Positions 26,045-34,619 of a stretch of DNA of 64,000 nt are shown piece after piece; position 1 is the stretch's first letter, and each line of letters opens with the position of its first letter. The notes under the pieces are model-generated. The model searched no databases. It was not told the DNA's origin and worked only from the letters and a program-made list of their open reading frames with translations. Source of the DNA: Hyalangium gracile (GTDB lineage: Bacteria > Myxococcota > Myxococcia > Myxococcales > Myxococcaceae); assembly GCF_020103725.1 (NCBI RefSeq), contig NZ_JAHXBG010000002.1, positions 700,896 to 764,895 on the forward strand. Direction: 5' to 3'. The translations under genes and the position numbers were made by a program.

Positions 26045-27483
26045 TTCGTCTCTCCCGGGCTCAGGGTGCCCATGGCCCGCATCAACGAATAGCGGGCAAT
26101 CTCCACGTCCACTCGGTTCTCCAGGTAGGTGAGCTCCGCGCGAGTGAGGTTGAGCTGCGCGTCACGCACCTCGAGCGTCGAGCCCGCGCCCGCCTTGAAG
26201 CGCTCCTCGGCGAGGGCCAGGCTCTGGAGCGCGGCCTGACGGTTCTCGGCCGCCAGCCGCGTCGCGTCGATGTTGGCCGCCAGCGCCTCGATGGAGACGC
26301 GCACCGCGCCATCCAGCTCGCGCTCGACCTGGGCCAGGTTCAGCTCCGCGGTCCGCTGCGAGGCCGCCGCCCGGGCCACCTGGGCCGGGGTGGCGAAGCC
26401 GTCGAAGATGTCCCACTGCAGCCCCACCCCGCCGGCCACCGCTGTCTGGCTGCGCGGCGCCGTGAGGACGGTGCCCTCGAACTCCTGGCGGGTGGAGGAG
26501 CCCTGGCGGGTAAAGGAGCCCTGGGCCAGCAGCCGCGGGAGGTAGGCTGAGAAGGCGACGTCCCGGGCCAGCTCCGCGGCGCGCACCTGCGCCTGGAGCG
26601 CGCGAACGAGGGGGCGGCGATCGCGCGCCTCGGCGAGCGCGGCATCCAGGGAGGGCACGGGCTCGGGCTCCAGGGTGAGGATGCCGGGATCCTGGGCCAG
26701 CAGCGGCGTGGTGCCAGGCTGGGCCAGCCAGATGGCCAGCTGGGACTGGTCCTGCACGAGCTGCCCGCGGCGCTGCAGCAGGGTGATGCGATCGTTGCCC
26801 AGGTTCACCAGGGCGGACAGCTCCTCGCCTCGGCCCACGCGACCGGCCTGGAAGAGCGCCCGGGCGCGCTCGAGCTGCTCCTCGCTGCGCCGCACGGTGG
26901 CCGCCAGCACCTGGATGGTGGCCTGGGAGCGGTAGAGCGCGTAGAAGCGGTTGACGGCCTCCAGCTCGGCGGCATCCGCCTGGTCCACGGCCTGGCCGCG
27001 CAGCGCCTCCGCCGTCGCGCCACTCTGCTCGAGCTGCTTCCAGCGCGCCCGGTCATAGATGACCTGCGTCAGGGTGGCCGAGAGATCGTAGCTCCGGGTC
27101 GTCGACGCGGGGATCTCTCCAGGCACCTGCACGAGCTGGCCCGTGTCGGGATCCTGCACGGGGGTGAGGATGCGCGAGGTGCCCGTGTAGGAGCCTCCCG
27201 CGTTGGCGGAGAGGCTCAGCCGCGGCAGCAGGGCCGACCGGGCGATGCGGATGTCCTGCTCGCCGCGCGTCACATCGAGCAGGGCCAGCAGGGACTGGGT
27301 GTTCTTCCGGCCCTGGGCGCGCACCTCGGCCAGGGTGATGGGGACGGTGCCCAGGGCGGGCATCACCTGCGGGGCGGGCTGGGCGCTGGCGGCCGGAGTG
27401 GCCGGAGTGGCCGGAGTGGCCGGGGCGTCCTGCGGAGCCTGGGGAGCGGCGGCGAGCAGCGCGGCGAGCATCAGGGGCTTCAT
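26041..27483 (-). CDS. TolC-family outer-membrane efflux protein
   Basis: A 480-residue outer-membrane factor. A signal peptide (MKPLMLAALLAAAPQ) is followed by a PATPATPATP spacer encoded by a 9-bp tandem repeat (about 27393-27423). Two OEP repeats follow, with long amphipathic helices of heptad-like Ala/Leu/Glu/Arg composition (AEALRGQAVDQADAAELEAV; AARA-type helices later) and barrel strands such as TTRSYDLSATLTQVIYD and TAVAGGVGLQWDIFDGF. It provides the trimeric exit duct for the pump. The gene is second in the operon; its ATG overlaps the stop of the Yip1-like gene. It may also serve the C39 exporter at 11287, which lacks its own channel (inference). Confidence 0.92.
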   Translation of the reverse strand: MKPLMLAALLAAAPQAPQDAPATPATPATPAASAQPAPQVMPALGTVPITLAEVRAQGRKNTQSLLALLDVTRGEQDIRIARSALLPRLSLSANAGGSYTGTSRILTPVQDPDTGQLVQVPGEIPASTTRSYDLSATLTQVIYDRARWKQLEQSGATAEALRGQAVDQADAAELEAVNRFYALYRSQATIQVLAATVRRSEEQLERARALFQAGRVGRGEELSALVNLGNDRITLLQRRGQLVQDQSQLAIWLAQPGTTPLLAQDPGILTLEPEPVPSLDAALAEARDRRPLVRALQAQVRAAELARDVAFSAYLPRLLAQGSFTRQGSSTRQEFEGTVLTAPRSQTAVAGGVGLQWDIFDGFATPAQVARAAASQRTAELNLAQVERELDGAVRVSIEALAANIDATRLAAENRQAALQSLALAEERFKAGAGSTLEVRDAQLNLTRAELTYLENRVDVEIARYSLMRAMGTLSPGETK

Positions 27484-28217
27484 CGGCCACCTCGCGCGCC
27501 CGGACCACCAGAGCCACCGGGCCCACCGCCCATGGCGGGCAGGCCGATGGCGAAGACGCCCACGAACATGACGTAGAGCACCACGGCCAGCAGCAGGGCC
27601 CGGCTCTTGCGCATCCCCGTGGCGGAGGAGAACCCCAGCCCGAGCAGGCCCACGCTCCAGAGGTTGAAGAAGTCCACCGCGCCCAGCACCTTCTGGAGCT
27701 TGGGGGACAGCCCGCCGAGCGCCGCCAGGCTGGAGGGCACCAGCGTGGCCACGCGCTCCAGGCTCATCGAGTACTGCGCCGCGGCGCAGGCAGCGAAGAT
27801 GAGGTGGTACAGGGCGATGGGCAGCATGGCGATGGCGGCCACCGTCATCAGGCGCCCGAAGGCCGTGGGCGTGCCGAACAGCCACGCGACGAACCAGAGC
27901 ACGGCGGCCAGCAGCAGCACCTGCAGCGGCATGGCGAACACGCCCTTGGCGATGCCTCCCACCAGGGCCTTGCGCGCGGAGGTCTGGATCTCGTCGGCGA
28001 GCTCGCTCTCGGAGTACCGGCCGATCTCCCCGCTCATCTCCAGGCGCTGGATGGTGGCCGGAGCCGCGTCCCAGCGCAGGGCGAAGGCGGTACCGGCCAG
28101 GGACACGGAGAAGCAAAGGAGGAGCAGCGGCCACACCCAGCGGCGGGCCTCGATGGCAGCCCCCATCCCGTCGAATGGATCGACAAGGACGCGGGCCGGT
28201 TGGGCAAGAGAGGTCAT
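27480..28217 (-). CDS. Yip1-domain integral membrane protein
   Basis: A 245-residue membrane protein with about five transmembrane segments (WVWPLLLLCFSVSLAGTAFA; MPLQVLLLAAVLWFVAWLF; LMTVAAIAMLPIALYHLIFA; a fourth near FFNLWSVGLLGLGF; LLLAVVLYVMFVGVFAIGL) and a Gly-rich tail. The pattern fits the bacterial YIP1 family (PF04893). Its function in bacteria is unknown. It is the first gene of the efflux operon; the ATG at 28217 was chosen over an upstream in-frame extension that is not protein-like. The promoter should lie in 28218-28423, divergent from the Clp gene. Confidence 0.8.
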   Translation of the reverse strand: MTSLAQPARVLVDPFDGMGAAIEARRWVWPLLLLCFSVSLAGTAFALRWDAAPATIQRLEMSGEIGRYSESELADEIQTSARKALVGGIAKGVFAMPLQVLLLAAVLWFVAWLFGTPTAFGRLMTVAAIAMLPIALYHLIFAACAAAQYSMSLERVATLVPSSLAALGGLSPKLQKVLGAVDFFNLWSVGLLGLGFSSATGMRKSRALLLAVVLYVMFVGVFAIGLPAMGGGPGGSGGPGARGGR

Positions 28218-28423
28218 AAGGTCGTGAGGTTCGGGCACTTTACGTCGGTTGCCGCCACTTGATTGCCTGCACCATGTGGGTTGGGCAGCCGAACAGGCGA
28301 GCGACCTGCCACATTCCACGAATTCAGCGGGGTTACCCCTACCTTGTAGCGGCCTGTAGCAGAAATTTTGCGACCGGGATCGAGTGGGTGTATTTGCTCG
28401 ACTGCCCGCTTGCCGGAGCGCCA

Positions 28424-30994
28424 ATGGTCGATAGCACGGATCTCGCGCAGGTACTCCTCGAGGCTAAGGACATTGCCCAGAGCGTTTCTCAGAAGCTCAG
28501 CTCCGCCCATGTGTTGTTGGCGCTCTTCACGGTGGACAACCCCGCCCAGGTGCTCCTCAAGGAAAAGGGCATCGACGAGGATCTGCTGCTCGAGCGGATG
28601 ACGGAGTCGCCCGCCGAGGAGGAGCACCTCGTGCGCGAGCTGTGCCAGCGCGCCCGGGTCATCGCCCAGCAGTGCGACTCGCGGGAGGCGGACTGCCTGC
28701 ACCTGCTCATCGCCTTCGCGCGGGTGCGCTGCGCGGCGAACGATCTGCTGACGCAGGCGGGGGTGGACCTCATTGGACTGAGGACCACGGCGCTCTCGTA
28801 CTTCACGAGCGGCCGGATGCCCCGGAAGCTCCAGGCTGGGCGGGTGGGACAGGCGCCGCAGGCGCTCGGGGCGCGCTATCCGCTGGGCCGGCCCCTGGGC
28901 GCCCCGCCGTCTCCCCTGCCCCAGGCCGCCGTGGCGCTGAGCATGCCTCGGCCGGCGACGCCGAGCCGCTCTTCCCTGCCCGCGATCTCTCCGCGCGATC
29001 TCATCGATGCGGACGAGGGCCATGACGAGGCGCCCCAGGTGGCCGAGCGGCTGCCTCCCGCCCCCGTGGCTCGGGCCATCCCGGTGCCTCCTCCGGCTCC
29101 GGCGCCCGTCGCGCCCCCCGCTCCGGCCCCGGTGGCGCCGGCGGTGGCCCGGCAGCCGGTGCCCACGCCCGTGCCGTTCCCGGTGGCCAAGGGGACGGAG
29201 TCGCTGGTGCTGGAGCCCAAGGCCTTCCCGCTGCTCACCTCGCTGGGCCGCAACCTGAGCCAGCTGGCCCAGCAGGGAAAGCTGGACCCGGTGGTGGGCC
29301 GCGCCAAGGAGATCGAGGAGGTCATCGACATCCTCGGCAAGCGCCGCACGAACAACCCGTGCCTGCTGGGTGAGGCCGGTGTGGGGAAGACGGCGGTGGT
29401 GGAGGGTGTGGCGCAGCAGCTGGTGACGCTGCGTGGCACGCTGGCCGCGAAGATCATCGTCGAGCTGGACATGGCCTCGCTGGTGGCGGGCACGCAGCTG
29501 CGGGGCTCGTTCTCGGAGAAGCTGAACGCGCTCAAGGACGAGGTGCGCAAGGCGGACGGGCGCGTGGTGGTGTTCATCGACGAGATCCACACGCTGGTGG
29601 GCGCGGGCTCCACGGGCGACGGGCCGCAGGACGCGGCCAACGAGCTGAAGACGGCGATGGCGCGGGGCGAGTTCCCGTGCATCGGCGCGACGACGCACGA
29701 CGAGTTCCGCAAGTTCATCACGCAGGATCCGGCGCTGGAGCGGCGCTTCACGCCGGTGGTGGTGAACGAGCCCTCGGTGCCGGAGACGGTGGAGATCCTC
29801 CGGGGCGTGATTGGCCGGTACGAGGAGCACCACGGGCTGAAGTACGCGCCCGAGTCGCTGGAGGCGGCGGCGTCGCTGGCGTCCCGGTACGTGACGGACC
29901 GGTTCATGCCGGACAAGGCCATCTCGGTGGCGGACCTGGCGGGCTCGCGGTGCCGCCGCGAGGGCAAGAACTCCGTGGAGCCGGCGGACGTGGCGCGGGT
30001 GGTGGCGAAGCTGGCGGGCGTGCCCGAGGAGCGGCTGCTGCTGAACGACTCGGCGCGGCTGTTGAGCCTGGAGACGGACCTGTCGCAGCGCGTCATCGGC
30101 CACGAGGACGCGATCACCCGGATCGCGCGGGTCATCCGGCGCAACTACGCGGGGTTCGCCTCGCGGCGGCCGATGGGCTCGTTCCTGTTCCTGGGCCCCA
30201 CGGGCGTGGGCAAGACGGAGATGGCGCGGGCGCTGGCGGAGGTGCTGTTCGGGAACAAGGACGCGCTGGTGCGGCTGGACATGAGCGAGATGTCCGAGCA
30301 GCACGGCGTGTCGCGACTCATCGGCTCTCCGGCGGGCTACGTGGGGTTCGGCGAGGGTGGCCAGCTCACGGAGCCGGTGCGGCGTCGGCCCTCGTCGGTG
30401 GTGGTGCTGGACGAGATCGAGAAGGCGCACCGCGAGGTGCAGATGCTGCTGCTCCAGGTGCTGGAGGAGGGCCGGCTGACGGACGGCAAGGGCCGGCACA
30501 TCGACTTCTCGAACACGGTCATCGTGCTGACGACGAACCTGGGCGCGGAGGCGTTCTCGCGCACGGGGCGGGCGCTGGGGTTCGGTGCGGACGCGGGCGT
30601 GGGCAGCATGGGAGACGTGGAGATGGCCAGCGCGGCGGCGCGCAAGGCCCTGCCGCCGGAGCTGTGGAACCGCATCGACGAGCGGCTGCCGTTCCGTCCG
30701 CTGCGCGAGGTGGAGGTGGCGCGGATCGCCACGCTGCTGCTGGCCGAGAGCAGCAAGCGGCTCGCGACGGAGCGCGGCATCGAGTACGTGGCGGGCGAGG
30801 ACGTGGTGGGCCACCTGCTGAAGTCGGGCGGGTTCGATCCGCAGCTCGGGGCGCGGCCGATGCGGCAGGTGGTGCAGCGGCTGGTGGAGGCACCGCTGGC
30901 GGAGCGCATCCTGCTGGGCGAGTTCGTCGCGGGCGATCGGGTGCGGGTGGCGGTGCGAGGCGCGCAGCTGGCCTTCCACCTCGTGACGGCCTGA
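28424..30994 (+). CDS. ClpA/ClpC-type AAA+ unfoldase
   Basis: An 856-residue Hsp100 protein. Order: double Clp_N repeat (about 1-135), a Pro/Ala-rich linker (about 140-265, with PPPAPAPVAPPAPAPVAP), first AAA+ domain with Walker A GEAGVGKT (about 316) and Walker B VVVFIDEIH (about 381), and a second with GPTGVGKT (about 590) and a C-terminal D2 domain. There is no ClpB-type coiled-coil M domain between the modules, so it is not a ClpB disaggregase. The tripeptide LGF in GRALGFGAD sits where ClpA (IGL) and ClpC (VGF) carry the ClpP-docking loop, suggesting it feeds ClpP. No clpP or clpS is nearby. The long Pro-rich linker is unusual for the family. Confidence 0.9.
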   Translation: MVDSTDLAQVLLEAKDIAQSVSQKLSSAHVLLALFTVDNPAQVLLKEKGIDEDLLLERMTESPAEEEHLVRELCQRARVIAQQCDSREADCLHLLIAFARVRCAANDLLTQAGVDLIGLRTTALSYFTSGRMPRKLQAGRVGQAPQALGARYPLGRPLGAPPSPLPQAAVALSMPRPATPSRSSLPAISPRDLIDADEGHDEAPQVAERLPPAPVARAIPVPPPAPAPVAPPAPAPVAPAVARQPVPTPVPFPVAKGTESLVLEPKAFPLLTSLGRNLSQLAQQGKLDPVVGRAKEIEEVIDILGKRRTNNPCLLGEAGVGKTAVVEGVAQQLVTLRGTLAAKIIVELDMASLVAGTQLRGSFSEKLNALKDEVRKADGRVVVFIDEIHTLVGAGSTGDGPQDAANELKTAMARGEFPCIGATTHDEFRKFITQDPALERRFTPVVVNEPSVPETVEILRGVIGRYEEHHGLKYAPESLEAAASLASRYVTDRFMPDKAISVADLAGSRCRREGKNSVEPADVARVVAKLAGVPEERLLLNDSARLLSLETDLSQRVIGHEDAITRIARVIRRNYAGFASRRPMGSFLFLGPTGVGKTEMARALAEVLFGNKDALVRLDMSEMSEQHGVSRLIGSPAGYVGFGEGGQLTEPVRRRPSSVVVLDEIEKAHREVQMLLLQVLEEGRLTDGKGRHIDFSNTVIVLTTNLGAEAFSRTGRALGFGADAGVGSMGDVEMASAAARKALPPELWNRIDERLPFRPLREVEVARIATLLLAESSKRLATERGIEYVAGEDVVGHLLKSGGFDPQLGARPMRQVVQRLVEAPLAERILLGEFVAGDRVRVAVRGAQLAFHLVTA

Positions 30995-31024
30995 GGCTTC
31001 GAGCCCGGGCCGGGGTGAAGACTC

Positions 31025-31861
31025 ATGGCGGCGCGACGCCCGAGGATCCTGGTGGTCGGTGGAGGCCGCCTCGGCGGAGCGCTGGCCCTCTCCCTCTCGG
31101 CGCGTCGCTGGCCTGTCAGCGTCCTCAGCCGTGACGATGAGGGCCGCGCTCGCGTGCGGGCCCTGGGGCTGAAGCCGGCCACTCCCAGGGATCTGACGCA
31201 GGCGCGAGTGGCCTTGCTCTGCGTCCCCGAGAAGGTCGTGCCCACCGTGGCGCGGGAGATGGCACGGACGCTCGGCCGGGGCATGGCGCTGGTGCACTGC
31301 GCGGGCGCCCTCTCCCTGAAGGCGCTGGGGGCTCCACGAGGGCGGCCACTTGGCTCCTTCCACCCGCTCTGCGCGGTCTCGGACCCGAGGGACTCACTCG
31401 CGGGCCATGCGGTGGCCATCAGCACGCGCTCGCGGGCCTTGCAGACGGTGCTGCGCCAGATGGCGAAGGACCTGGACCTCCAGGTGCTGGAGGTCCCCGA
31501 GCGCCACCGGGCGGCGTACCACGCGGGCGCGGTGCTGAGCGCGGGCGGCGCGGTGGCGCTCATGTCGGCGGCGGTGGAGGCGCTGGGCCATGCCGGCATT
31601 CCGGAGGAGGCGGCGCTCTCGGCGCTGCTGCCGCTGATGCGCTCGGCGGTGCGGGGTATGGAGGCACGAGGGCTGGCGCGCGGGCTCACGGGCCCTGTCG
31701 TCCGAGGAGACTCGGGCGTGGTGGCGGCCCACCTGGCGGCGCTGCCTCCCGAGGTCGCCGAGGTGTACCGCCTCCTCGCCCAACGCTCGCTGCGGCTGGT
31801 GGGTCCCCGGCTGCCGCCCGAAGCGCTCGCCGATCTGACAAAGCTCCTGTTTGAGCGGTGA
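31025..31861 (+). CDS. DUF2520/Rossmann-like NADP-binding protein
   Basis: A 278-residue protein. The N-terminal half is a Rossmann fold with VVGGGRLGGALA (about residues 10-21), resembling F420/NADP oxidoreductase and ketopantoate reductase folds. The C-terminal half is helical and matches the DUF2520 pattern (SFHPLCAV followed by HRAAYHAGAVLSAGGAVALM). The His-Pro of the GSFHPL motif and the YHAGA motif are intact. The enzymatic activity is not established for the family. It starts 30 bases after the clp stop on the same strand and may be co-transcribed. Confidence 0.82.
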   Translation: MAARRPRILVVGGGRLGGALALSLSARRWPVSVLSRDDEGRARVRALGLKPATPRDLTQARVALLCVPEKVVPTVAREMARTLGRGMALVHCAGALSLKALGAPRGRPLGSFHPLCAVSDPRDSLAGHAVAISTRSRALQTVLRQMAKDLDLQVLEVPERHRAAYHAGAVLSAGGAVALMSAAVEALGHAGIPEEAALSALLPLMRSAVRGMEARGLARGLTGPVVRGDSGVVAAHLAALPPEVAEVYRLLAQRSLRLVGPRLPPEALADLTKLLFER

Positions 31862-31901
31862 ACCCGGAGGCCATCGCGGCTAGGGTCTGGGTTCAGCCCG
31901 C

Positions 31902-33194
31902 ATGAAGCTCACGAAGCTCAAGATCGACAAGTACCGGGGCGTCGCTCCCGGCACCGAGCTGACGTTCAGCCCGGCTCGGAACCTCGTGCTGGGTCGGAAC
32001 GGCACCGGCAGGACGACGCTGCTGGATCTGATCTCGGTTGCCCTCTGCTCGGACTTCTCGGGGCTGGTCCACGAGGAGTTCTCCGTGGAGTACGAGCTTG
32101 CCTTTCCGGGCATGACCATCCACGTCCGTGCCCGGAACGTGCAGGGCTCCACCACCCCGGAGCCCCAAAGCTCCTCTCGGGATGGCGCGACGCTGATGCC
32201 GCTCCGGACTCCGGAGGTGGTGACGAACCTCGAGCCGCTCATCGAGGCCACCCTACGGCTCGAAGCTCCGGCGTCCGAGCTGGTGGTGCGAGGTGACTCC
32301 TCGGGCCTGTACTGCGAGGTAGATGGCAAGAGCGGCTACGCGCGGTCGATGCACTGGTCGGTGCTTGATCGCACGGTGTGGACGCTGATCTTCATGGTGG
32401 CCCAGTACATCGACCGGGACGTGAAGGAGCGGCTCAAGGAGCTGCTGCGCCGCACGTTCCTTCTGGCGCCCTCGCGGTTCGACGAGGCGCTGGGGATGTT
32501 CGAGCACATCGGCACCATCAAGTACGCCATGGAGATGCAGGGCGACGAGGTGTTCCCCCTGGGCTTGATGGCCCTGCCCACGTGGATGCCGGCGTGGCTC
32601 CGGGGGCAGGTGGAGCGCACGACTCCGACGGGCACCCTCGAGGTTCCGCACGATGAGTTCGCGCAGAGCTTCCTGGCGAAGTTCACCTCGCTGGCGGGGT
32701 TCCTCTCGGGAAGGTTCCGGGTGGAGGTGCTGGAGAAGCGGACGTACGAGAACGGCGGGCGGGTGGGGTTCGGCCAGTTCGGCTTCCGCTTCAAGCGGTC
32801 GGACGGCACGGAGCTGACGCAGGCGCAGCTGGGCCACGGGCAGAAGCGGCTGCTGTCCTTCCTCTACTACCTGGACGTCAACGAGGACTTCGCCATCGCC
32901 GACGAGCTGGCCAACGGGCTGCATCCGCGCTGGGTGGAGGCATGCATGCGGGAGATCGGCGCGCGGCAGGCCTTCCTGACGAGCCAGAACCCGCTCCTGT
33001 TCGACCACGTCACTTTCGGCTCCGCGGATGAGCTGCGTGCCTCCCTCATCCTCTGTGGAGTCGAGCCTCGCGACGGCCGCGAGAAGCTCCTCTGGACGAA
33101 GCCCACGAGCGAGGCAGCCTCGAAGCTCTTCGAGGCGCATCAAGCACGCACACAGCCGCTGGGGACGCTGCTGCAGACCCACGGACTGTGGTGA
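31902..33194 (+). CDS. AAA_15/AAA_21-type ATPase with altered Walker A
   Basis: A 430-residue SMC/OLD-like ATPase. The N-terminus MKLTKLKIDKYRGV and the following strand are typical. The P-loop reads VLGRNGTGRTTLLDL: the near-invariant Lys is Arg (residue 37, codon AGG). Downstream are an ABC-like QLGHGQKRLLSFLYYLD (about 307-323) and Walker B with catalytic Glu in FAIADELANGLHP (about 329-341), then FLTSQNP with a switch-like region. Relatives include OLD nucleases and many phage-defence effectors, and also housekeeping ATPases; no TOPRIM nuclease domain is seen. Lys to Arg in Walker A often abolishes hydrolysis, so activity is uncertain. Confidence 0.78.
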   Translation: MKLTKLKIDKYRGVAPGTELTFSPARNLVLGRNGTGRTTLLDLISVALCSDFSGLVHEEFSVEYELAFPGMTIHVRARNVQGSTTPEPQSSSRDGATLMPLRTPEVVTNLEPLIEATLRLEAPASELVVRGDSSGLYCEVDGKSGYARSMHWSVLDRTVWTLIFMVAQYIDRDVKERLKELLRRTFLLAPSRFDEALGMFEHIGTIKYAMEMQGDEVFPLGLMALPTWMPAWLRGQVERTTPTGTLEVPHDEFAQSFLAKFTSLAGFLSGRFRVEVLEKRTYENGGRVGFGQFGFRFKRSDGTELTQAQLGHGQKRLLSFLYYLDVNEDFAIADELANGLHPRWVEACMREIGARQAFLTSQNPLLFDHVTFGSADELRASLILCGVEPRDGREKLLWTKPTSEAASKLFEAHQARTQPLGTLLQTHGLW

Positions 33195-33213
33195 GTCCGA
33201 GGCAAAGGGACCG

Positions 33214-33528
33214 TCAAGGCTTCCGGAGCGCCGGGCCTCGTCCTCGCACGGCGCTCCAGAGCGCCAGGACGATGACCACCCTCCCCTGCTCGTCATGGAC
33301 GTAATAGAGGTGGTATCGGGTTCGCGGCATGAGCAACCGCCGGACTCCCGGGACACGCGGGTGGGAATAACGACGCCCGAGATCCGGCAAGGCGGAGAGT
33401 AGTTGGAGCGCCGTGGTCAGCTCTTCTTCGAAGAGCGAGGGAGCAGCGGGTCGATTCGTCCGCCACCACAGGGCGGCTTCGCCCACCTGAGACTCGGCTC
33501 GGGGCGTGAACTGAACCTGGATCGTCAT
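33214..33528 (-). CDS. ParE/RelE-superfamily toxin
   Basis: A 104-residue protein of the ParE/RelE fold: FTPRAESQVGEAALWWRTNRP (helical hairpin), a central helix LFEEELTTALQLLSALPDLG, then strands RRLLMPRTRYHLYYVHDEQGRVVIVLALWSAVRG. The RYHLYY and VVIVLALW strands are signature-like for ParE toxins, which inhibit gyrase; RelE-type mRNA cleavage cannot be excluded. The start ATG overlaps the antitoxin stop by three bases (ATGA), giving the usual antitoxin-first coupling. It lies at the end of a minus-strand run after the ubiE-like gene and converges with the AAA ATPase gene. Confidence 0.87.
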   Translation of the reverse strand: MTIQVQFTPRAESQVGEAALWWRTNRPAAPSLFEEELTTALQLLSALPDLGRRYSHPRVPGVRRLLMPRTRYHLYYVHDEQGRVVIVLALWSAVRGRGPALRKP

Positions 33529-33755
33529 TTCCCCGTGCGGAGTCTGGCCAGCACGGCTGCGGCCGGAATCAGCTTGCCGGCCTGAGCCTCCTCCCATGAC
33601 TGGGAGAGCGACTCATGAAGCTCCAGCCGCTCCTCCGCGGACAGGTCGTCGCCAACGTCGGCTGCGACCAGCTCGAGCGTGGTCCCTTCTGGGAGCTCGG
33701 TCGGCACGTCGAGGACCAGACGACCGTTGCGGACATGAGCCTTGAGAGTGTCCAT
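33525..33755 (-). CDS. Antitoxin of the ParE/RelE module
   Basis: A 76-residue protein. Residues 1-30 (MDTLKAHVRNGRLVLDVPTE) form short strands resembling AbrB-like or DUF104-type N-termini, and the rest is helical and acidic (LSAEERLELHESLSQSWEEA, then KLIPAAAVLARLRTGK), as in antitoxins that wrap the toxin. I chose the ATG at 33755; the frame extends upstream without protein-like sequence. The four-base overlap with the toxin start is typical. It probably represses its own promoter in 33756-33813, but no operator is identified. Confidence 0.82.
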   Translation of the reverse strand: MDTLKAHVRNGRLVLDVPTELPEGTTLELVAADVGDDLSAEERLELHESLSQSWEEAQAGKLIPAAAVLARLRTGK

Positions 33756-33813
33756 GTCCGAAATTCTAGGTCCGGTCCCTCGCAGCGGCAAAGCAGCCTC
33801 TGCCCCCATGTGG

Positions 33814-34569
33814 TCAGGAGGCGGCGGGCTTCGGTCGGGCCACATACAGGCAGCACACGCCGAAGGTCAGCGGCTGCATGCGCAGCACCTCCAGGCCCGA
33901 CTCGCGCATGATGTCAGCGAACGCCTCCGGCTTCGGGAAGGCCGCGATGGACTGCTGCAGGTAGCGGTACTCCCGAGCCCCCGAGAGCAGGCTGCCCACC
34001 CAGGGCACCACGGTGCGGATCTGGAACCGCGCCAGCGGCCCCAGGATGCCACCGCTCGGCTCGGACAGCTCCAGGATGGCAATCCGGCCATCCGGCCGCG
34101 TCACCCGAGCCATCTCCCGCAGCGCGCGCGCTCGGTCCGGGACATTGCGGATGCCGAAGGCAATGCACACCCCGTCGAAGCTGTGGTCCGGGAACGGAAG
34201 CACCTGGGCATCCCCGACCTGGAGCTCACACTGTCCGGCGAGCCCGGCCTCGGCCACCTTCCGCCGGCCGATCTCCAGCATCCCCACGGAGGGATCCACT
34301 CCCACCACGGTCGTCTTCGGGTGGCGCCGCAGCACCTTGAGGGCCAGGTCCGCCGTCCCCGTGGCCAGGTCCAGCACGCGAGCCCCCGGCTTGAGCTCGA
34401 GCGCATCCACCGTCTTGTTGCGCCAGCGCTGGTCCACGCCGAACGACATCAGCCGGTTCAACAGATCGTAGCGCTGGGCGATCTTGTCGAACATGGCGCC
34501 CGAGCCCGCCTGCACCACGGCGGATCCAGGCTGCGGCGAGACTGCGGACGACTGAGACTCCGTGCTCAT
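33814..34569 (-). CDS. menG: Demethylmenaquinone methyltransferase (UbiE/MenG)
   Basis: A 251-residue class I SAM methyltransferase of the UbiE/COQ5 family. Signature regions: FDKIAQRYDLLNRLMSFGVDQRWR near residue 27, SAM motif VLDLATGTADLAL (about 62), GVDPSVGMLEIGRRKV, and FDGVCIAFGIRNVPDRARALREMARVTRPDGR, the classic UbiE signature. It methylates demethylmenaquinone to menaquinone, the main quinone of myxobacteria. The ATG at 34569 starts a Ser/Gln-rich leader before the fold. It lies between the importer genes and the toxin-antitoxin pair on the same strand. Confidence 0.95.
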   Translation of the reverse strand: MSTESQSSAVSPQPGSAVVQAGSGAMFDKIAQRYDLLNRLMSFGVDQRWRNKTVDALELKPGARVLDLATGTADLALKVLRRHPKTTVVGVDPSVGMLEIGRRKVAEAGLAGQCELQVGDAQVLPFPDHSFDGVCIAFGIRNVPDRARALREMARVTRPDGRIAILELSEPSGGILGPLARFQIRTVVPWVGSLLSGAREYRYLQQSIAAFPKPEAFADIMRESGLEVLRMQPLTFGVCCLYVARPKPAAS

Positions 34570-34619
34570 GGCTTCCTTCCGGCTCAACGACGGCTCCGGC
34601 CTATACCACTGTTGTCCGC

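Noticed and set aside
28424..30994. Type VI secretion ClpV or ClpB
   Set aside because: No M domain and no T6SS genes nearby; the ClpP-loop-like LGF favours ClpA/ClpC.
28214..31363. 1049-residue minus-strand open frame
   Set aside because: Antisense to the clp gene; His/Arg-rich, no protein-like pattern.
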